The position numbers and the translations under genes were made by a program. Of a stretch of DNA of 64,000 bases, positions 42,540 through 52,491 are shown in pieces. The notes beneath the pieces are model-generated. The model worked only from the letters and a program-made list of their open reading frames with translations, had not been told where the DNA came from and made no database searches. Source of the DNA: Mesostigma viride. Its lineage: Eukaryota > Streptophyta > Mesostigmatophyceae > Mesostigmatales > Mesostigmataceae. The stretch lies in the NCBI GenBank assembly GCA_009746045.1, contig RPFO01000085.1, forward strand, positions 1 through 64,000. Reading direction: 5' to 3'. How positions within the stretch are numbered: the first letter of the stretch is position 1; every line of letters starts with the position of its first letter.

Positions 42540-45033
42540 GCCATCCTGGGAATCCAAGAACACAGGCACACTGCATGCATCGTCCCGCGGATCAACTGCC
42601 CTTGCTGCTGACGACATCGACGGCTGGCGGTTCTACTACGGAGGCGGCGACGGCACCGGGAACGGGGGCGTCGGTCTCCTCTGCTCCCCCCTCGCCGTAC
42701 GCCACATGGGCGAACCCCAGTTGGTCAACGCTCGGCTCCTTGTGGCCACTTTTCATTCGATGGAGCTAGGGCCACTCGACCTACGCCATGACGGTGGGCG
42801 TTGGTTACGCACCCCACTCCGGCCACCCAGAACAAGACCGCAAGGACTTCTTTGCAGCGCTGGAGAACCTGGCGAACGGCATCCCTGGTCGCAACTACCT
42901 CGCTCTGCTGCTGGACGCCAACGCCACGCTACCACCGGGTACTGGCGGATGTCAGCACGCCCGGCCAACGGTACGGTCTCCAATGCCAACACTGAACTTT
43001 TTGCTGATTTGCTTACGACATGCGATTTGGTCACTGCCAACACCCGCTTTCCACATAGTCCAGATGCTTTGGTCACACACACCTCGCCAACTGGCACTGA
43101 ACGCTGCATTGACTATGTTGTAATGCACAAGCGTCATCAAGGATCTGTACTAGCTGCTCGTTCGCATGTGATCCCCCTGGTGCGCTCCGATCACCGCATC
43201 GTCACCGCCCGCATCCGCCTGCGATTCCCCTCGCCCTTTCGTAAGCACGTGGCACCACCTGATTTGCGCACACTTCAGTTGCTTGAGAAATCTGACGACG
43301 CTCTGGAGGACTTCCCTGAAAAACGCGCCCACAAGCGCGCGGCAGAGGCGTTCGTCGACGCGCTGGACATCCCGGCCAGCCACGCCCAGCTGTTCGCTGC
43401 CGGCCCGGCATCGGCCCTTCGGCACCTCGCTGACAAGCTGCCCGCGGCCGGGGCCCTGCTGCCCCCCCGCCGCCCGCCCCGAGCGCTTCACCAGCCTGCA
43501 CCGGCTCCCCGCCGTCATCCAGGCCCGGCAAGCCCTGCGCAACAACAGCGACCCCGCCCGCTACGCCCGCCTCAAAGCCGATGGCCACTCGGCCATCCGG
43601 CAGGCGACCAAGGAGCAGGAGGACCTTCATGTCCGCGAGTACTTCGCCCACCTCAAGGACCAGCACGGCAAGTACGCCTGGACCCGCCTGCGTCACGCCC
43701 AACGGCCCGCCCGCGGCGCGCAGCCGGCGCCGCGGACGCCGCTCTCTGGCTCACCGCAGCAGCAGCTCGACCAGTGGTATTCCTCCCAGTCCCGGCTGCT
43801 CGGCGCCCCCCCGCCGCCTCCGCCGCGCTTGGCCCTCTGGCGGCCGCACACCTGGCAGTAGCGCCTGCGGACGACCCTGCGCCGCCCACGCCGCCCGCCG
43901 CTGAGCAGGACTACACGTACCCAGCCCTGACGGAACCCCTGGCCGACCACAACGAGCTCCCGCCGTTCACCGAGCTCGAGCTGAGCACCGCCACCAAGCA
44001 ACTCCGCTTCTATGCCGCCGTTGGACCTGACCAGCTCCCAGCCCCGGTGATTAAGCTGACGGCGCTCACGGGGTTCCTGCTTGACGTCTGCAACCGGATC
44101 CTGCTTGCCGACGCGCCGCCGATTCCTGAGTGGCAGCACAGCTACCGTATTATGCTGTACAAAAACAAAGGTTCCCCTGACGACCCCGCCAACTACAGAG
44201 GAGTCTGCATCCAGAGCGCCGCACTCAAGTTGTTCATGCGCATGATCCTCAACCGCCTTCGTTCTGCTCTCGACTGTCACCTTGGGGAAAGTCAAATGGG
44301 CTTCCGTCCTGGGCGCAACACCGTCATGGCCATCTTCGTCGCGCGTCGCCTCTTCGAGGAAATCGCTCTCCTGCAACCTGGTGAGTTTCCCGCCATCCTG
44401 ATCTTCGTCGACTTCATCAAGGCTTTTGATTCTGTCCTCTGGGACGCTCGATGGGCTGTACTTGCTCGCGCTCGCGTCCCCACTCCCCTGATTACCGTCA
44501 TCCGCACGCTGTATGAGGGGTCGACCACTTCGGTGCGCACTCAACACGGCATTACCCCGCCATGCCCACTGCAGACCGGCGTCTGGCAGGGTTGCGTCCT
44601 GTCGCCGTACCTGTTTATTATTGTAGTGGATTATGTTATGCGCCAGGCACGTGCTCGCTTTGCTAGCATTGCAGGCCGTGCCCCTGGCCTAGCGATCACG
44701 AACGAGCTTGGGGAAGGGGGGCCGACTAACGGGCAGAATTTACTAGCTGACCTCATTTATGCCGACGACATCACGCTCATCGAGAAGCCGGAGTCTGCCC
44801 AACTTTGGCTGGACTGCCTGGCGCTCGAGGCTCGGGCGGTTGGTCCAGAAATCAGCCCCAAAACGGAGGCCCTGGCTCTCGGCATGGCCGGGCCCCCACC
44901 CACACTCCGCCTCTTAGACGACACCGAGGTCAACTACCCTCCTTCAGGCCGCTTCAAGCTGCTCGGCAGTTGGCTTCCCGACTGCGAGGACGACATGACG
45001 ACACGGATCGGCATGGCGTGGGCGCCAGTGTAA
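42540..45033 (+). pseudogene. LINE ORF2: endonuclease and reverse transcriptase
   Basis: Endonuclease: IAILGIQEHRH, GWRFYYGG, GGVGLLCSPL, LLDANATLPPGTGG and VRSDHRIV (catalytic-type Asp-His). Reverse transcriptase: VGPDQLPAPVIK, YRIMLYKNKGSPDDPANYRG, MGFRPGRNTVMA, FVDFIKAFDSVLW, LQTGVWQGCVLSPYLF and the catalytic YADD (LIYADDITLIEKP). One frame stays open for 889 codons, but conserved sequence leaves it and returns: the true frame is elsewhere near 42540-42580, 42788-42950 and 43470-43800. High GC hides these breaks. It is a pseudogene despite the long ORF. The frame ends at 45033 where the DNA element inserted. Confidence 0.8.
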
Positions 45034-45093
45034 GATCATACGCCGTATAATACGGTATTATACGGTATAATTCGTTATGCGCTGGTTTTAAGC

Positions 45094-45911
45094 TCATAAT
45101 TTTTCATACGTAATGCGTTTTAGCGCATAATGACGCATAATGACGTATAATACCGTATAATGCCGTATATTTTCCGCGGTTTTTTTACGTTTTGCGCGGC
45201 TAGGATGCCAGAACGACAGGGCAACGATTTGAAGCCACAGATTTCGTATCTCTACTAAGTACTGACCCGTCTGAACTTTCACAATTCGACGCGATCTTAT
45301 TTTGAAATTGTGGTGCACAGTGCGCGCACCGTGCGGAGGTGGCCATGGCGACGTGCGTTCCGTTAAAATATGGCTAATCCGGCGGGCGACAGGCGAAAAA
45401 ATTAAGCCGATGGTTAAAAGTGATGTTCTATTATGATGTTTCATAGCAAGATCTGCACTATTTGCAAATTCGCTGCCTTTGTTGGTACAGATTTGCACGG
45501 GGGTCTCATCCAACAATTTGGCCGCGATGAATAATCTAGCATGTGTGCCTGCGACGGTAGAACTCGATATTCGTGGGTTATTTTGATGCAGCAAGAGCCG
45601 TTTAGTAACGGACACCATGAAAATAACCTAAGCATCTTCGATCTGCGGCCATTTCCTGTCATTTCTAAAATGATTTCGTTCAGGCCTGCGCGATCCGCAG
45701 TTAATCCATCCATGGCTGGCTGGCTTTTCTTGCGCGCCTGGGTTGGAAATAATGCCGGCCGTGGTACGTTGATTTGCCGCATGTCACCGCCCAGTCTGTT
45801 TGCGCTCTTAATGAACCTGGCATGAAACTTTTTGCGCCGTTTCTGGGTTTTTCTTGCTATTTTGTTCTCCACTTGTTGCAGTTGTGCTATCAGATTTTCC
45901 GCAGCTTTCAA
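45094..45911 (-). pseudogene. Diverged copy of the palindrome-arm ORF region
   Basis: Minus-strand DNA parallels 5115-5513: CGTACCACGGCCGGCATT, CCCAGGCGCGCAAGAAA and GCGCAGGCCTGA align with the arm. Frames are disrupted (156-codon and 174-codon frames overlap). Product unknown. Confidence 0.4.
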
Positions 45912-46203
45912 TGGTTTTCCTTACGCTGCGTATGCCATGCTTCCTAAAGCTACCCAGAATTGATCGGGCAGTTATCTGGCTTTGCTACGCTTCCTGTATG
46001 GAGGTTTTCACACGGTAGACATTCTATATTGCGTAGTCAAGGACCCTAGCTGCCTGGGAGCGGCATCACCGTTGCAAGGAGCTGGCGAGCTCATAGACGC
46101 CTGTCATGCTCTTCAGCCTGCTGGAAAACAAGGTTGTTGTATGGAAGGTGAGAATATGTGAGTTACTTATCACATCCCCACCTGTTTAGCCTCCGTGGTC
46201 CCC

Positions 46204-46262
46204 CAACGGGGACACGAGATTAATTAATATTAATTAATTAATTAAGTTAATTAATTAATTAA
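46204..46262 (+). mobile_element. LINE/SINE 3'-end relic with TTAA tail
   Basis: GTGGTCCCCCAACGGGGACACGAG followed by ATTAATTAATATTAATTAATT. Same hairpin-plus-tail as 33045 and 40679. Confidence 0.55.
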
Positions 46263-46410
46263 TGCACACCACGAGTCACACACCTGTAGTCACATGCAGC
46301 TCAGTATATTCACATAGCATCGCACCATGCAAACATACTATACATGCATTAATTGTATACTACTGTAGTATTTGCGTGCATGCACAGCCACATATATATA
46401 TTAAAATATA

Positions 46411-46880
46411 TTAGCTATTAGGTTCCTCCCGTTAGGAGTTTCCATTGGTCTTATCGTAGTATAGAGATTTGACATGGCTCTGTATAGAGGTTTATAGCTG
46501 GGCGTTTGCTTTGGTTTGAGTGATTTCACTCTGCTGTAAGTAATTATATTCTTATAATATATATTAAAAATATAATTACTTACAGCAGAGTGAAATCACT
46601 CAAACCAAAGCAAACGCCCAGCTATAAACCTATATACAGAGCCATGTCAAAGCTCTATACTACGATAAGACCAATGGAAACGCCTAACGGGAGGAACCTA
46701 ATAGCCCTGCTGCACCGCAAAATCAGCCCGCGTACGGCGGAGCATGATGTCAGCCATGGCCCGAGTCAGCGCCACCGACAGGCGCTGACGCCAATATGAC
46801 GTCCAGGTCCGCGCCGACCATGGGGCCCGCTGGCCCTCCAGGTCCAGCCGGTCCTCCCGGAGCCGGCAACACTCCTTGAA
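46411..46880. mobile_element. Tail-to-tail pair of RLE-LINE 3' ends
   Basis: 46411-46555 (plus) and 46578-46712 (minus) are inverted copies of one 3' UTR (GCTATTAGGTTCCTCCCGTT to GCTGTAAGTAATTATATT), separated by about 22 bp of TA-rich DNA. The minus-strand copy continues to 46880 with the ORF end seen at 60131-60300. Confidence 0.7.
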
Positions 46881-47286
46881 GAAGGCGGAGGTCAGTCTTA
46901 TAATATATATTAAAATATATAATTACTTGCATCAAAGTGAAGGCACCCAAGTAAACATAACCAATATAAAGCCACATATATACACACATACACACAATTG
47001 TGCATGCGCACGTTTACATTCTCAGTATTACATGCAATACATCGATCGTGTCCACAATGTCCACCGTATAGAGTATAGCCGAGGGTAGGGCAAACTTGGA
47101 TTATGTCCAAAACAGTGTTAAAAACATGTGGATTGATGGTGGGTGTCTTAAAATGTGTAAAATCAGAGTATTCTGAGTGTGTCCGTACGATAACGTATAA
47201 TATCGTATTATACCGTATCATACCGTATCATACCGTATTATACATTATACTCCACCGTGACCGCATAACGCGTATAACGTACGATC

Positions 47287-47947
47287 TCACTCTGGACTGG
47301 GCGCACCTCCATGACCACCGCCGCTGGTGGAGCAACCCCGCCCTTAGTACCCCGGATCGTCAAGCGTGACCTCTTCGAGGTCGTCATTCTGACGATCCTG
47401 ACCTACGGCGCCGAGACGTGGGCACTGACGCAGGAGCTGGAGCAACGACTCGACGGCGCCGTCACCAAGATGCTGCGCAAGGCCCTTAACATCCCCTTTG
47501 GTTTGCACATTAGTAATGAGGATTTGTACGCTGATTTGCCCTATGTTTCCCACATTATTAGGCACAGGCGCCTGGGCCTAGCCGGGCACCTGGCCCGCGG
47601 CAGATCAGGTACATACCTCAGATAGACTAGCTGGCACCAAGCCCGCCCAGCCTGGGCGATATGTCCTAACCTGGCGTGCCCCCGGCCGCGCGCGGCAGGG
47701 CCGCCACCCGTGGACATTTCGTGATAGACTCGGCATGGACATGTGCTACACTAGACGTGACGGGCTCACCCCCGGGCAGCCTCCTGGTTTGTCTGTAATA
47801 TGGAGGCAGATGGTGCGCAAGGATAGATGGCAAGTAGTAATGAAGGAGACCACCCCCAAGCCTGTGGGGGCTCCGCGTGTGACCAAGTATTATGGCATTC
47901 ATAGCGTTTCGGGCCGCGGTGCCCACACCCCTGTAACTAGGACCTAG
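47287..47947 (+). pseudogene. LINE ORF2 C-terminal domain
   Basis: Continuation of ORF2 after the insertion: WAHLHDHRRWW, ILTYGAETWALT, RLDGAVTKMLRKALNIPF and RRLGLAGHLARG. A frame change follows, then DRLGMDMCYTRRDGLTPGQP to HTPVTRT and a stop at 47945-47947. Confidence 0.75.
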
Positions 47948-48044
47948 ATAGCTTATACCATCCATTCCATCCCATGTTCCCCTCCCACTGAGGACTTATG
48001 CTCACGTGACGCAGTCACGTGTCTATTAATTAATTAATTAATTA

Positions 48045-48171
48045 ATCCCACTGGCTGATACTAGTGAAGTACAGCCATTAGTCCAATACTACAATAAAGT
48101 ATATTGTAGTAATCTGTACTAGATCCCCTATCTCTGAGGACCCATGAGGACCCTAGATGGATCTCCGACCA
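48045..48171 (-). repeat. 3' LTR, inner part
   Basis: Continues the LTR after the LINE (CTGATACTAGTGAAGTACAG...). A purine-rich stretch on the minus strand next to it (AAGGGAAAGAATGGCTGGAG) may be the polypurine tract. Confidence 0.8.
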
Positions 48172-48445
48172 ACTCCAGCCATTCTTTCCCTTGTGAAAGT
48201 GATGTGGCTTAGATGTATTCGTTGATGTTCGGCCGCACCTGGCCAGCTCACTTTCACATGCAAGGAAGATGGGGACTCACTTGGGTCTTCTGGAGTTTGC
48301 ATATCATCATTGCATGGTTGGTGTAATCTGCTGTAGGGAAAACCCAAATCTGAAGTAAAACCTCTTCTCCATGAGAGGACAAAACCTCCAGGGGGAAATA
48401 AAAACCTACAGATGGAGCATTAGGCTCAGGCTCCCAGATTACTCC
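48172..48445. other. Non-coding segment between RNase H and 3' LTR
   Basis: Minus-strand 3' untranslated region of the LTR element. No coding signal. Confidence 0.5.
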
Positions 48446-49326
48446 TTATGACAAGGTGTTCCCAGCCATCATGGACCTTAACAGCTGATATCCATTAAGG
48501 GCCAGCCGTGGAAGCTTGGTCATAGCATCAGCAGGATTTGAGTGTCCTGGCAGATGTACAGTCACACAGTGGCTGGATAGTTCCTTTGCCACAAGGTAGT
48601 CTAAGTCAGTAGTAGTGGCCCTCTCATTCTTGATGAAAGAGACCACGGGCTTATTATCACAATAAACCCTGACATCAATCACAGGTTGAGGTCTTATCTG
48701 ACTCAGACACCAATTAAGAGCAGTTCTCTTATGTATATGACGTCGCGAATGCACATGGCATATGCCCTGCATTCTGCAGTGTCAATCCCAGCAAGCCGCC
48801 TTCTCTGAAGGTTACTGGACCAGTACACCAACGAGGGCTGTCTGCCTTCATTCCTGATGGTGATTAAACATCCGGCTCTGGCACCAATCTTATTGGCAGA
48901 TCTAGACTCTTGGCTAGCATCTGTGTAAGCGTCAATAAGGATACGCTTGTGCCAGTCTACTCCAGATAATACCAGATCAGGAGATTCATTGAGGCATGTT
49001 TCAAGACGCCTCCTTCCTTCTCCTATGACAACAGAATCTGGCATTCTGCTTTGTACTGCCAGGTCAGGATTGGTTGTGGCAGCCAGCCAACCCAGTTGAC
49101 CTTTAACCGTAGGGGCATTCTCCTCAGTTACTCTCTTGTTGGGTAACTCATTAATCATCTTTTCTTTATACCCTTTAGCCGGTTGCAGTCTCAGATGCCA
49201 TCCTTTATTATCATCTTGGAAAAGGGTACAGCCAATGCCACAATAAGGTACTTGGCTGTTCTTGGTAAACCATGCTCTGGTGCCAATGGGTGATTTGTCA
49301 TTGATCGAGCCTTTTGTAGGTCTCAT
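48446..49326 (-). pseudogene. Copia-type RNase H
   Basis: Frames 48703-49326 and 48446-48772 together give LIDAYTDASQESRSANK, SLVYWSSNLQRRRLAGI, DTAECRAYAMCIRDVIYI, RVYCDNKPVVSF and LPGHSNPADAMTKL. This is the Ty1/copia RNase H with Asp, Glu (AEC) and Asp (YCDN) catalytic positions. There is a frameshift near 48740. Confidence 0.75.
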
Positions 49327-49329
49327 TTA

Positions 49330-49960
49330 TTAACCATCCCTTGGGACCAATGCGTTGCATATCATCCCCATGCAGGGTAGCCCAGGTGCATGGGTTGTCC
49401 CTTGGATTGACCCACAAAGAGACAATAAGCAAGATGAGATTGTTGCATCTGACATCTCTCCTGGATGGCAGGAGCAATGGTCTTATACCAAATGACTGGA
49501 CTACTGACCAGCCCTTCCCAGCCCACTTTTGGCTGCATGTAGGGATAACCTACTTCAGCTAACCAGCATGCTGGGGTTTTGACACAACAGGGTCGTTGAG
49601 ATTGCCAAGTGGCCTGAGCCACCTGAGGATCATCATGCAGAAATGCTCTGGTGAAATCATCAATCTCTGCTCCATAATCCAAGCCATAATCCATAGCACC
49701 AAGGAGTAACCAGAGTAAGGAGAAGCCTGAGAACAGGATGTGACAGGCCAGGAGTATACAACTCCTCCTTATCATAGTCTGCAGTACCATGGAACTGGGT
49801 TACAACTGGACGTGCGTTTGGTACAGGAGGCTCATTGAGCTTTCTCTTCATCTTGCACACAAAACGCAACTGAAGCATTTGAGCATTGGGTGGAGGTTCT
49901 GAAATGCCTTCAAAAACATCCAGCGTTTGCCACTCTTGGAGCGCACGCGCCAATGCTTGT
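49330..49960 (-). pseudogene. Copia-type reverse transcriptase (RVT_2), damaged
   Basis: N-terminal part in the frame of 49660-50538: AELEAWRQALARALQEW, QLRFVCKMKRKLNEPPVPN. The first catalytic-Asp region is DYGAEIDDFTRAFLH (49640-49690). The Asp-Asp box appears in another frame as LHGDDMQRIGPKGW (about 49345-49390) instead of the usual YVDD. Segments between are short relative to intact RVT_2 domains, so part is deleted. Confidence 0.65.
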
Positions 49961-50299
49961 CGCCATGCCTCAAGTTCAGCGAACGTGTGACAATCAAGGT
50001 CTACATCATCAAAGGACAAAGGGCTGTGAGCAGCAAATGACCTTAATTTTGTGAGACCAAGAGAAGTCACACTGAGCTGGGCAGGTTCCACCAGCTCAGA
50101 AGCAGGGGGAAGATCCTTTCCCCACTCAGCTCCTTTTATTACTGAACCGACACAGGCGGTCATCCAATTCGGTTTCTGGAACATTTCAAGAGGCAAGGAA
50201 CACCTAAAGTTAGGTCCCAGAGGAATTGGGTCACAATGTGCTTTTAAAAGCTGCTTTGTGTCATTGGGGCCATCAACAATGGTAACTCCCGGGGTCACC

Positions 50300-50538
50300 A
50301 AGAATGGCTGGCCAATGAGAGTGGGTCCTCTATAGCCATCAATGACACAAAGTGTCAAGTATTCACCCACAAATGGGACAGTAATATCCCCAAGAACTTG
50401 ATAGCTGGTAGTGCCACCAAAGTCTTGAACATTAGTCCATTGACTAGGTGCAGGGGAATATTTGTCCAATAATGCATTAAAGGGTGAGGTGACAGAGACC
50501 TCTGCCTTGGTATCAACATCAAAGCCATCAAGGTCCAT
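50300..50538 (-). CDS. Retropepsin-like segment downstream of integrase
   Basis: The open frame 49660-50538 starts MDLDGFDVDTKAEVSVTS. VDTKAEVSV has the shape of a retroviral-type protease active site (VDTGAEVSV) with Gly replaced by Lys. About 50-65 residues later YRGPTLIGQPFLV matches the second conserved (I/L)LG motif. The substitution should disable it. Its place between integrase and reverse transcriptase is abnormal: copia elements have protease before integrase, gypsy elements before reverse transcriptase with integrase last. Confidence 0.5.
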
Positions 50539-51298
50539 GCCCTTCTCTGGAAGAGAAGTGATTGTGGCAATCTTTAGTTAACTTAGGCTTGAGCTTCTTT
50601 ACAATATCTCTGAGCTCTGGAAGATTGCCCCTCTTGCCTAGCTGAGTGTTCAACTTGGACAACCCCTCCTCAGCTTGTCTTCCTAATTGGACTGGTAATT
50701 TTCCATCAGTCTCCAAGGGCATTGGCTTATTACCAGGGTAATTGAATCCGTGCCTTGGCTGTTCAGACTGAAACATGTTATCCACCTGCCCAGGGGTCTT
50801 GAGACCATGTTCCAACGGCCGGAGCTTCCGGTGCTGATCAGACAACCTATCAACCAACAAGCCAACTTCTGATATATCATTATGTGATATCTCAGTCAAC
50901 GTCATTGGCTGAACTTGTTGATTAGTAGGCTCCAGTTGATGGGAGGCCGCCCTTTCTGGTAGTTGGGGTCCAGCCTGTTCACTGGCCAAAGGAGGACAGG
51001 AAGTCAGATTGGGAGATCCAGATGCCACTCTTCCCGGGGCTATATCCATCAGGGGATCTACTTGATCAAGTATGTCGCTCATTGGATCTCTCTTCAATCT
51101 GTTCCAAGCCAGATGATAATAAGTGGTACCATTCCATACCACATCAGCAGTCTTCATCTCCTGGTCAACTGAGGCTATGGTCCCTGGACCCTGCCAATAA
51201 CCACGTTTACCAGGAGCATTCTCTTTATGGAAGAACACTTGGTCTCCCACATTGTCATATCTCTCCTCTCTGCTTGTCCTTTTCACAAAGATGAGCAT
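50528..51298 (-). CDS. Integrase C-terminal (GPY/F-like) region and linker
   Basis: Open frame with NVGDQVFFHKENAPGKRG, YWQGPGTIASVD and YYHLAWNRLKR, the layout of a GPY/F module, usually found at the end of gypsy and retroviral integrases. A long hydrophilic linker (residues about 90-256) follows. Overlaps the integrase frame at one end and the protease-like frame at the other. Confidence 0.6.
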   Translation of the reverse strand: MLIFVKRTSREERYDNVGDQVFFHKENAPGKRGYWQGPGTIASVDQEMKTADVVWNGTTYYHLAWNRLKRDPMSDILDQVDPLMDIAPGRVASGSPNLTSCPPLASEQAGPQLPERAASHQLEPTNQQVQPMTLTEISHNDISEVGLLVDRLSDQHRKLRPLEHGLKTPGQVDNMFQSEQPRHGFNYPGNKPMPLETDGKLPVQLGRQAEEGLSKLNTQLGKRGNLPELRDIVKKLKPKLTKDCHNHFSSREGHGP

Positions 51299-52454
51299 AC
51301 TGTGCCCACCTCTGGTTACTCCATGCTTGCATTATTTCATCAGGGTAGAGGCCACCTGCCAGCCCACGAGGTGAGACCAGCCATGGAACACCATGCACCG
51401 TAAAAGCATGAAAACGCTTGTTCATGGTGTTTTCCACTTTTGCAGCACCTAAACACCTGATAGAAAAAGTTGGTTTGAACATTTCTGGATAATCCCCAGA
51501 CATCACCAACTTCTTAAGCTCCTGTATAAATCTGTCAACCTTGCCTTGAGCTAATTGGTGGTCTTCGCGACCCACAATCTTCAGGAAGGGCAGATCTGAA
51601 TGTTTAGTCAGGCAGTTAAACTGCAAATCCATTTGCAGTTTGTGAATGACTGCAAACTTCTGCAGAATAACAAGGACAGCAGCATGGAGGGTATTTTCAT
51701 CCTCAGCTGCCATAGGTTCAATTGCAATGTAGCCTGACCATTCATCCACAGCCACCAAATAAGGCAACTGCCTGTAATTGGTGAAGTAGAGGATATCAGC
51801 CTGGATATTACCCCTACCATCTGCGGGATGTTTAGCATGACGTTTAGGAGGCTTATTAGCACATAGTTGGCACACACAGTGCTCTCTGACATCTTGATAC
51901 GCTTGCCAGAGGGCCCTGTTATTAATGGCTTGTATAAGCCTCATGGCATTGTTGCCATGACCACATGCATCATGCAAACTCTTAGCCAAAATCCTAAGAT
52001 TAATACAATCATTAGGTAGTGGCTCTTCAGGACATGGTTGGGCATCCACATTCCTGGCAGAGCAAGAGTCCAAATTTGTATTATCAATATTAACAGGACT
52101 AGTGCTCTTAGGAGCTTGACTGTCAACAACATTAATGGGTGCTTGGCTACAAACAGGAGCAGCACCACATGTATTGTTCACAGATATTCTGCACACTTGG
52201 GCATCTGCATTGACAACACTATGAGGCATCTGTCTACAAACAGGAGCAGATCCACATGTGTTGTTTACAGTCAGTAGAGTCCTCACTGGGGTACTCCTTT
52301 TAAACATAGCATGGATTTGGGTGCCACAAACAGTGGCACTCTGTACGTGGGTGCCACAAACAGGGGCACTCTTATCCCTGCACACTTGGGCAGTTCTACG
52401 GTCTGTAGGAACTACTGCTGGAGCTGCTACCACCTGGCAGGCCTTCTCTGCCAA
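51255..52454 (-). CDS. Integrase core with Cys-rich N-terminal repeats
   Basis: 399-codon frame. Residues 1-150 hold repeats of (A)PVC and QVC plus NTCG(S/A)APVC. The HHCC zinc domain follows: LAKSLHDACGHGN and HCVCQLCANKPP. The catalytic core has QADILYFTNY (first Asp), KLQMDLQFN (second Asp) and, 30 residues on, AQGKVDRFIQELKKL, where the expected catalytic Glu is Asp. Integrases insert LTR-element DNA into chromosomes. The Cys-rich repeats occupy the place where a copia protease would normally lie. Confidence 0.75.
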   Translation of the reverse strand: MAEKACQVVAAPAVVPTDRRTAQVCRDKSAPVCGTHVQSATVCGTQIHAMFKRSTPVRTLLTVNNTCGSAPVCRQMPHSVVNADAQVCRISVNNTCGAAPVCSQAPINVVDSQAPKSTSPVNIDNTNLDSCSARNVDAQPCPEEPLPNDCINLRILAKSLHDACGHGNNAMRLIQAINNRALWQAYQDVREHCVCQLCANKPPKRHAKHPADGRGNIQADILYFTNYRQLPYLVAVDEWSGYIAIEPMAAEDENTLHAAVLVILQKFAVIHKLQMDLQFNCLTKHSDLPFLKIVGREDHQLAQGKVDRFIQELKKLVMSGDYPEMFKPTFSIRCLGAAKVENTMNKRFHAFTVHGVPWLVSPRGLAGGLYPDEIMQAWSNQRWAQYAHLCEKDKQRGEI

Positions 52455-52491
52455 ATCATCCTCACTAACTTCCCTAAGAACGTTGTAAGGA

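Larger units (their letters stand above)
45038..47286. mobile_element. 2.2-kb DNA-transposon-like insertion in LINE ORF2
   Basis: GTAAGATC (45030-45037) and GTACGATC (47279-47286) flank it. Joining across them restores the LINE frame (WAPV, then DLTLDWAHLHDH), so this is an 8-bp target duplication with one change. The ends carry inverted ATACGC and clusters of CCGTATAAT-type decamers (45038-45170; 47190-47278). The left half shares its core with the arms of the giant palindrome, including GTGCGCGCACC, GGTGGCCATGGCGAC and the small ORF region. No transposase is recognised. An 8-bp duplication would fit hAT-like elements, but the termini do not prove that. Confidence 0.65.
42476..48044 (+). mobile_element. 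APE-type LINE nested in the 3' LTR
   Basis: 5'-truncated at the start of ORF2, with 10-bp target duplications (ATCCCACTGG) and a TTAA-type tail at 48024-48044. It contains endonuclease, reverse transcriptase and the C-terminal domain, the last separated by a 2.2-kb insertion. ORF2 ends at 47947 (HTPVTRT, stop), followed by a short 3' UTR. The 3' UTR differs from that of the ORF1-only elements, so this is a separate family. Confidence 0.85.

Noticed and set aside
43693-44547. 284-codon minus-strand ORF opposite the LINE reverse transcriptase
   Set aside because: Antisense shadow of the conserved plus-strand domain.
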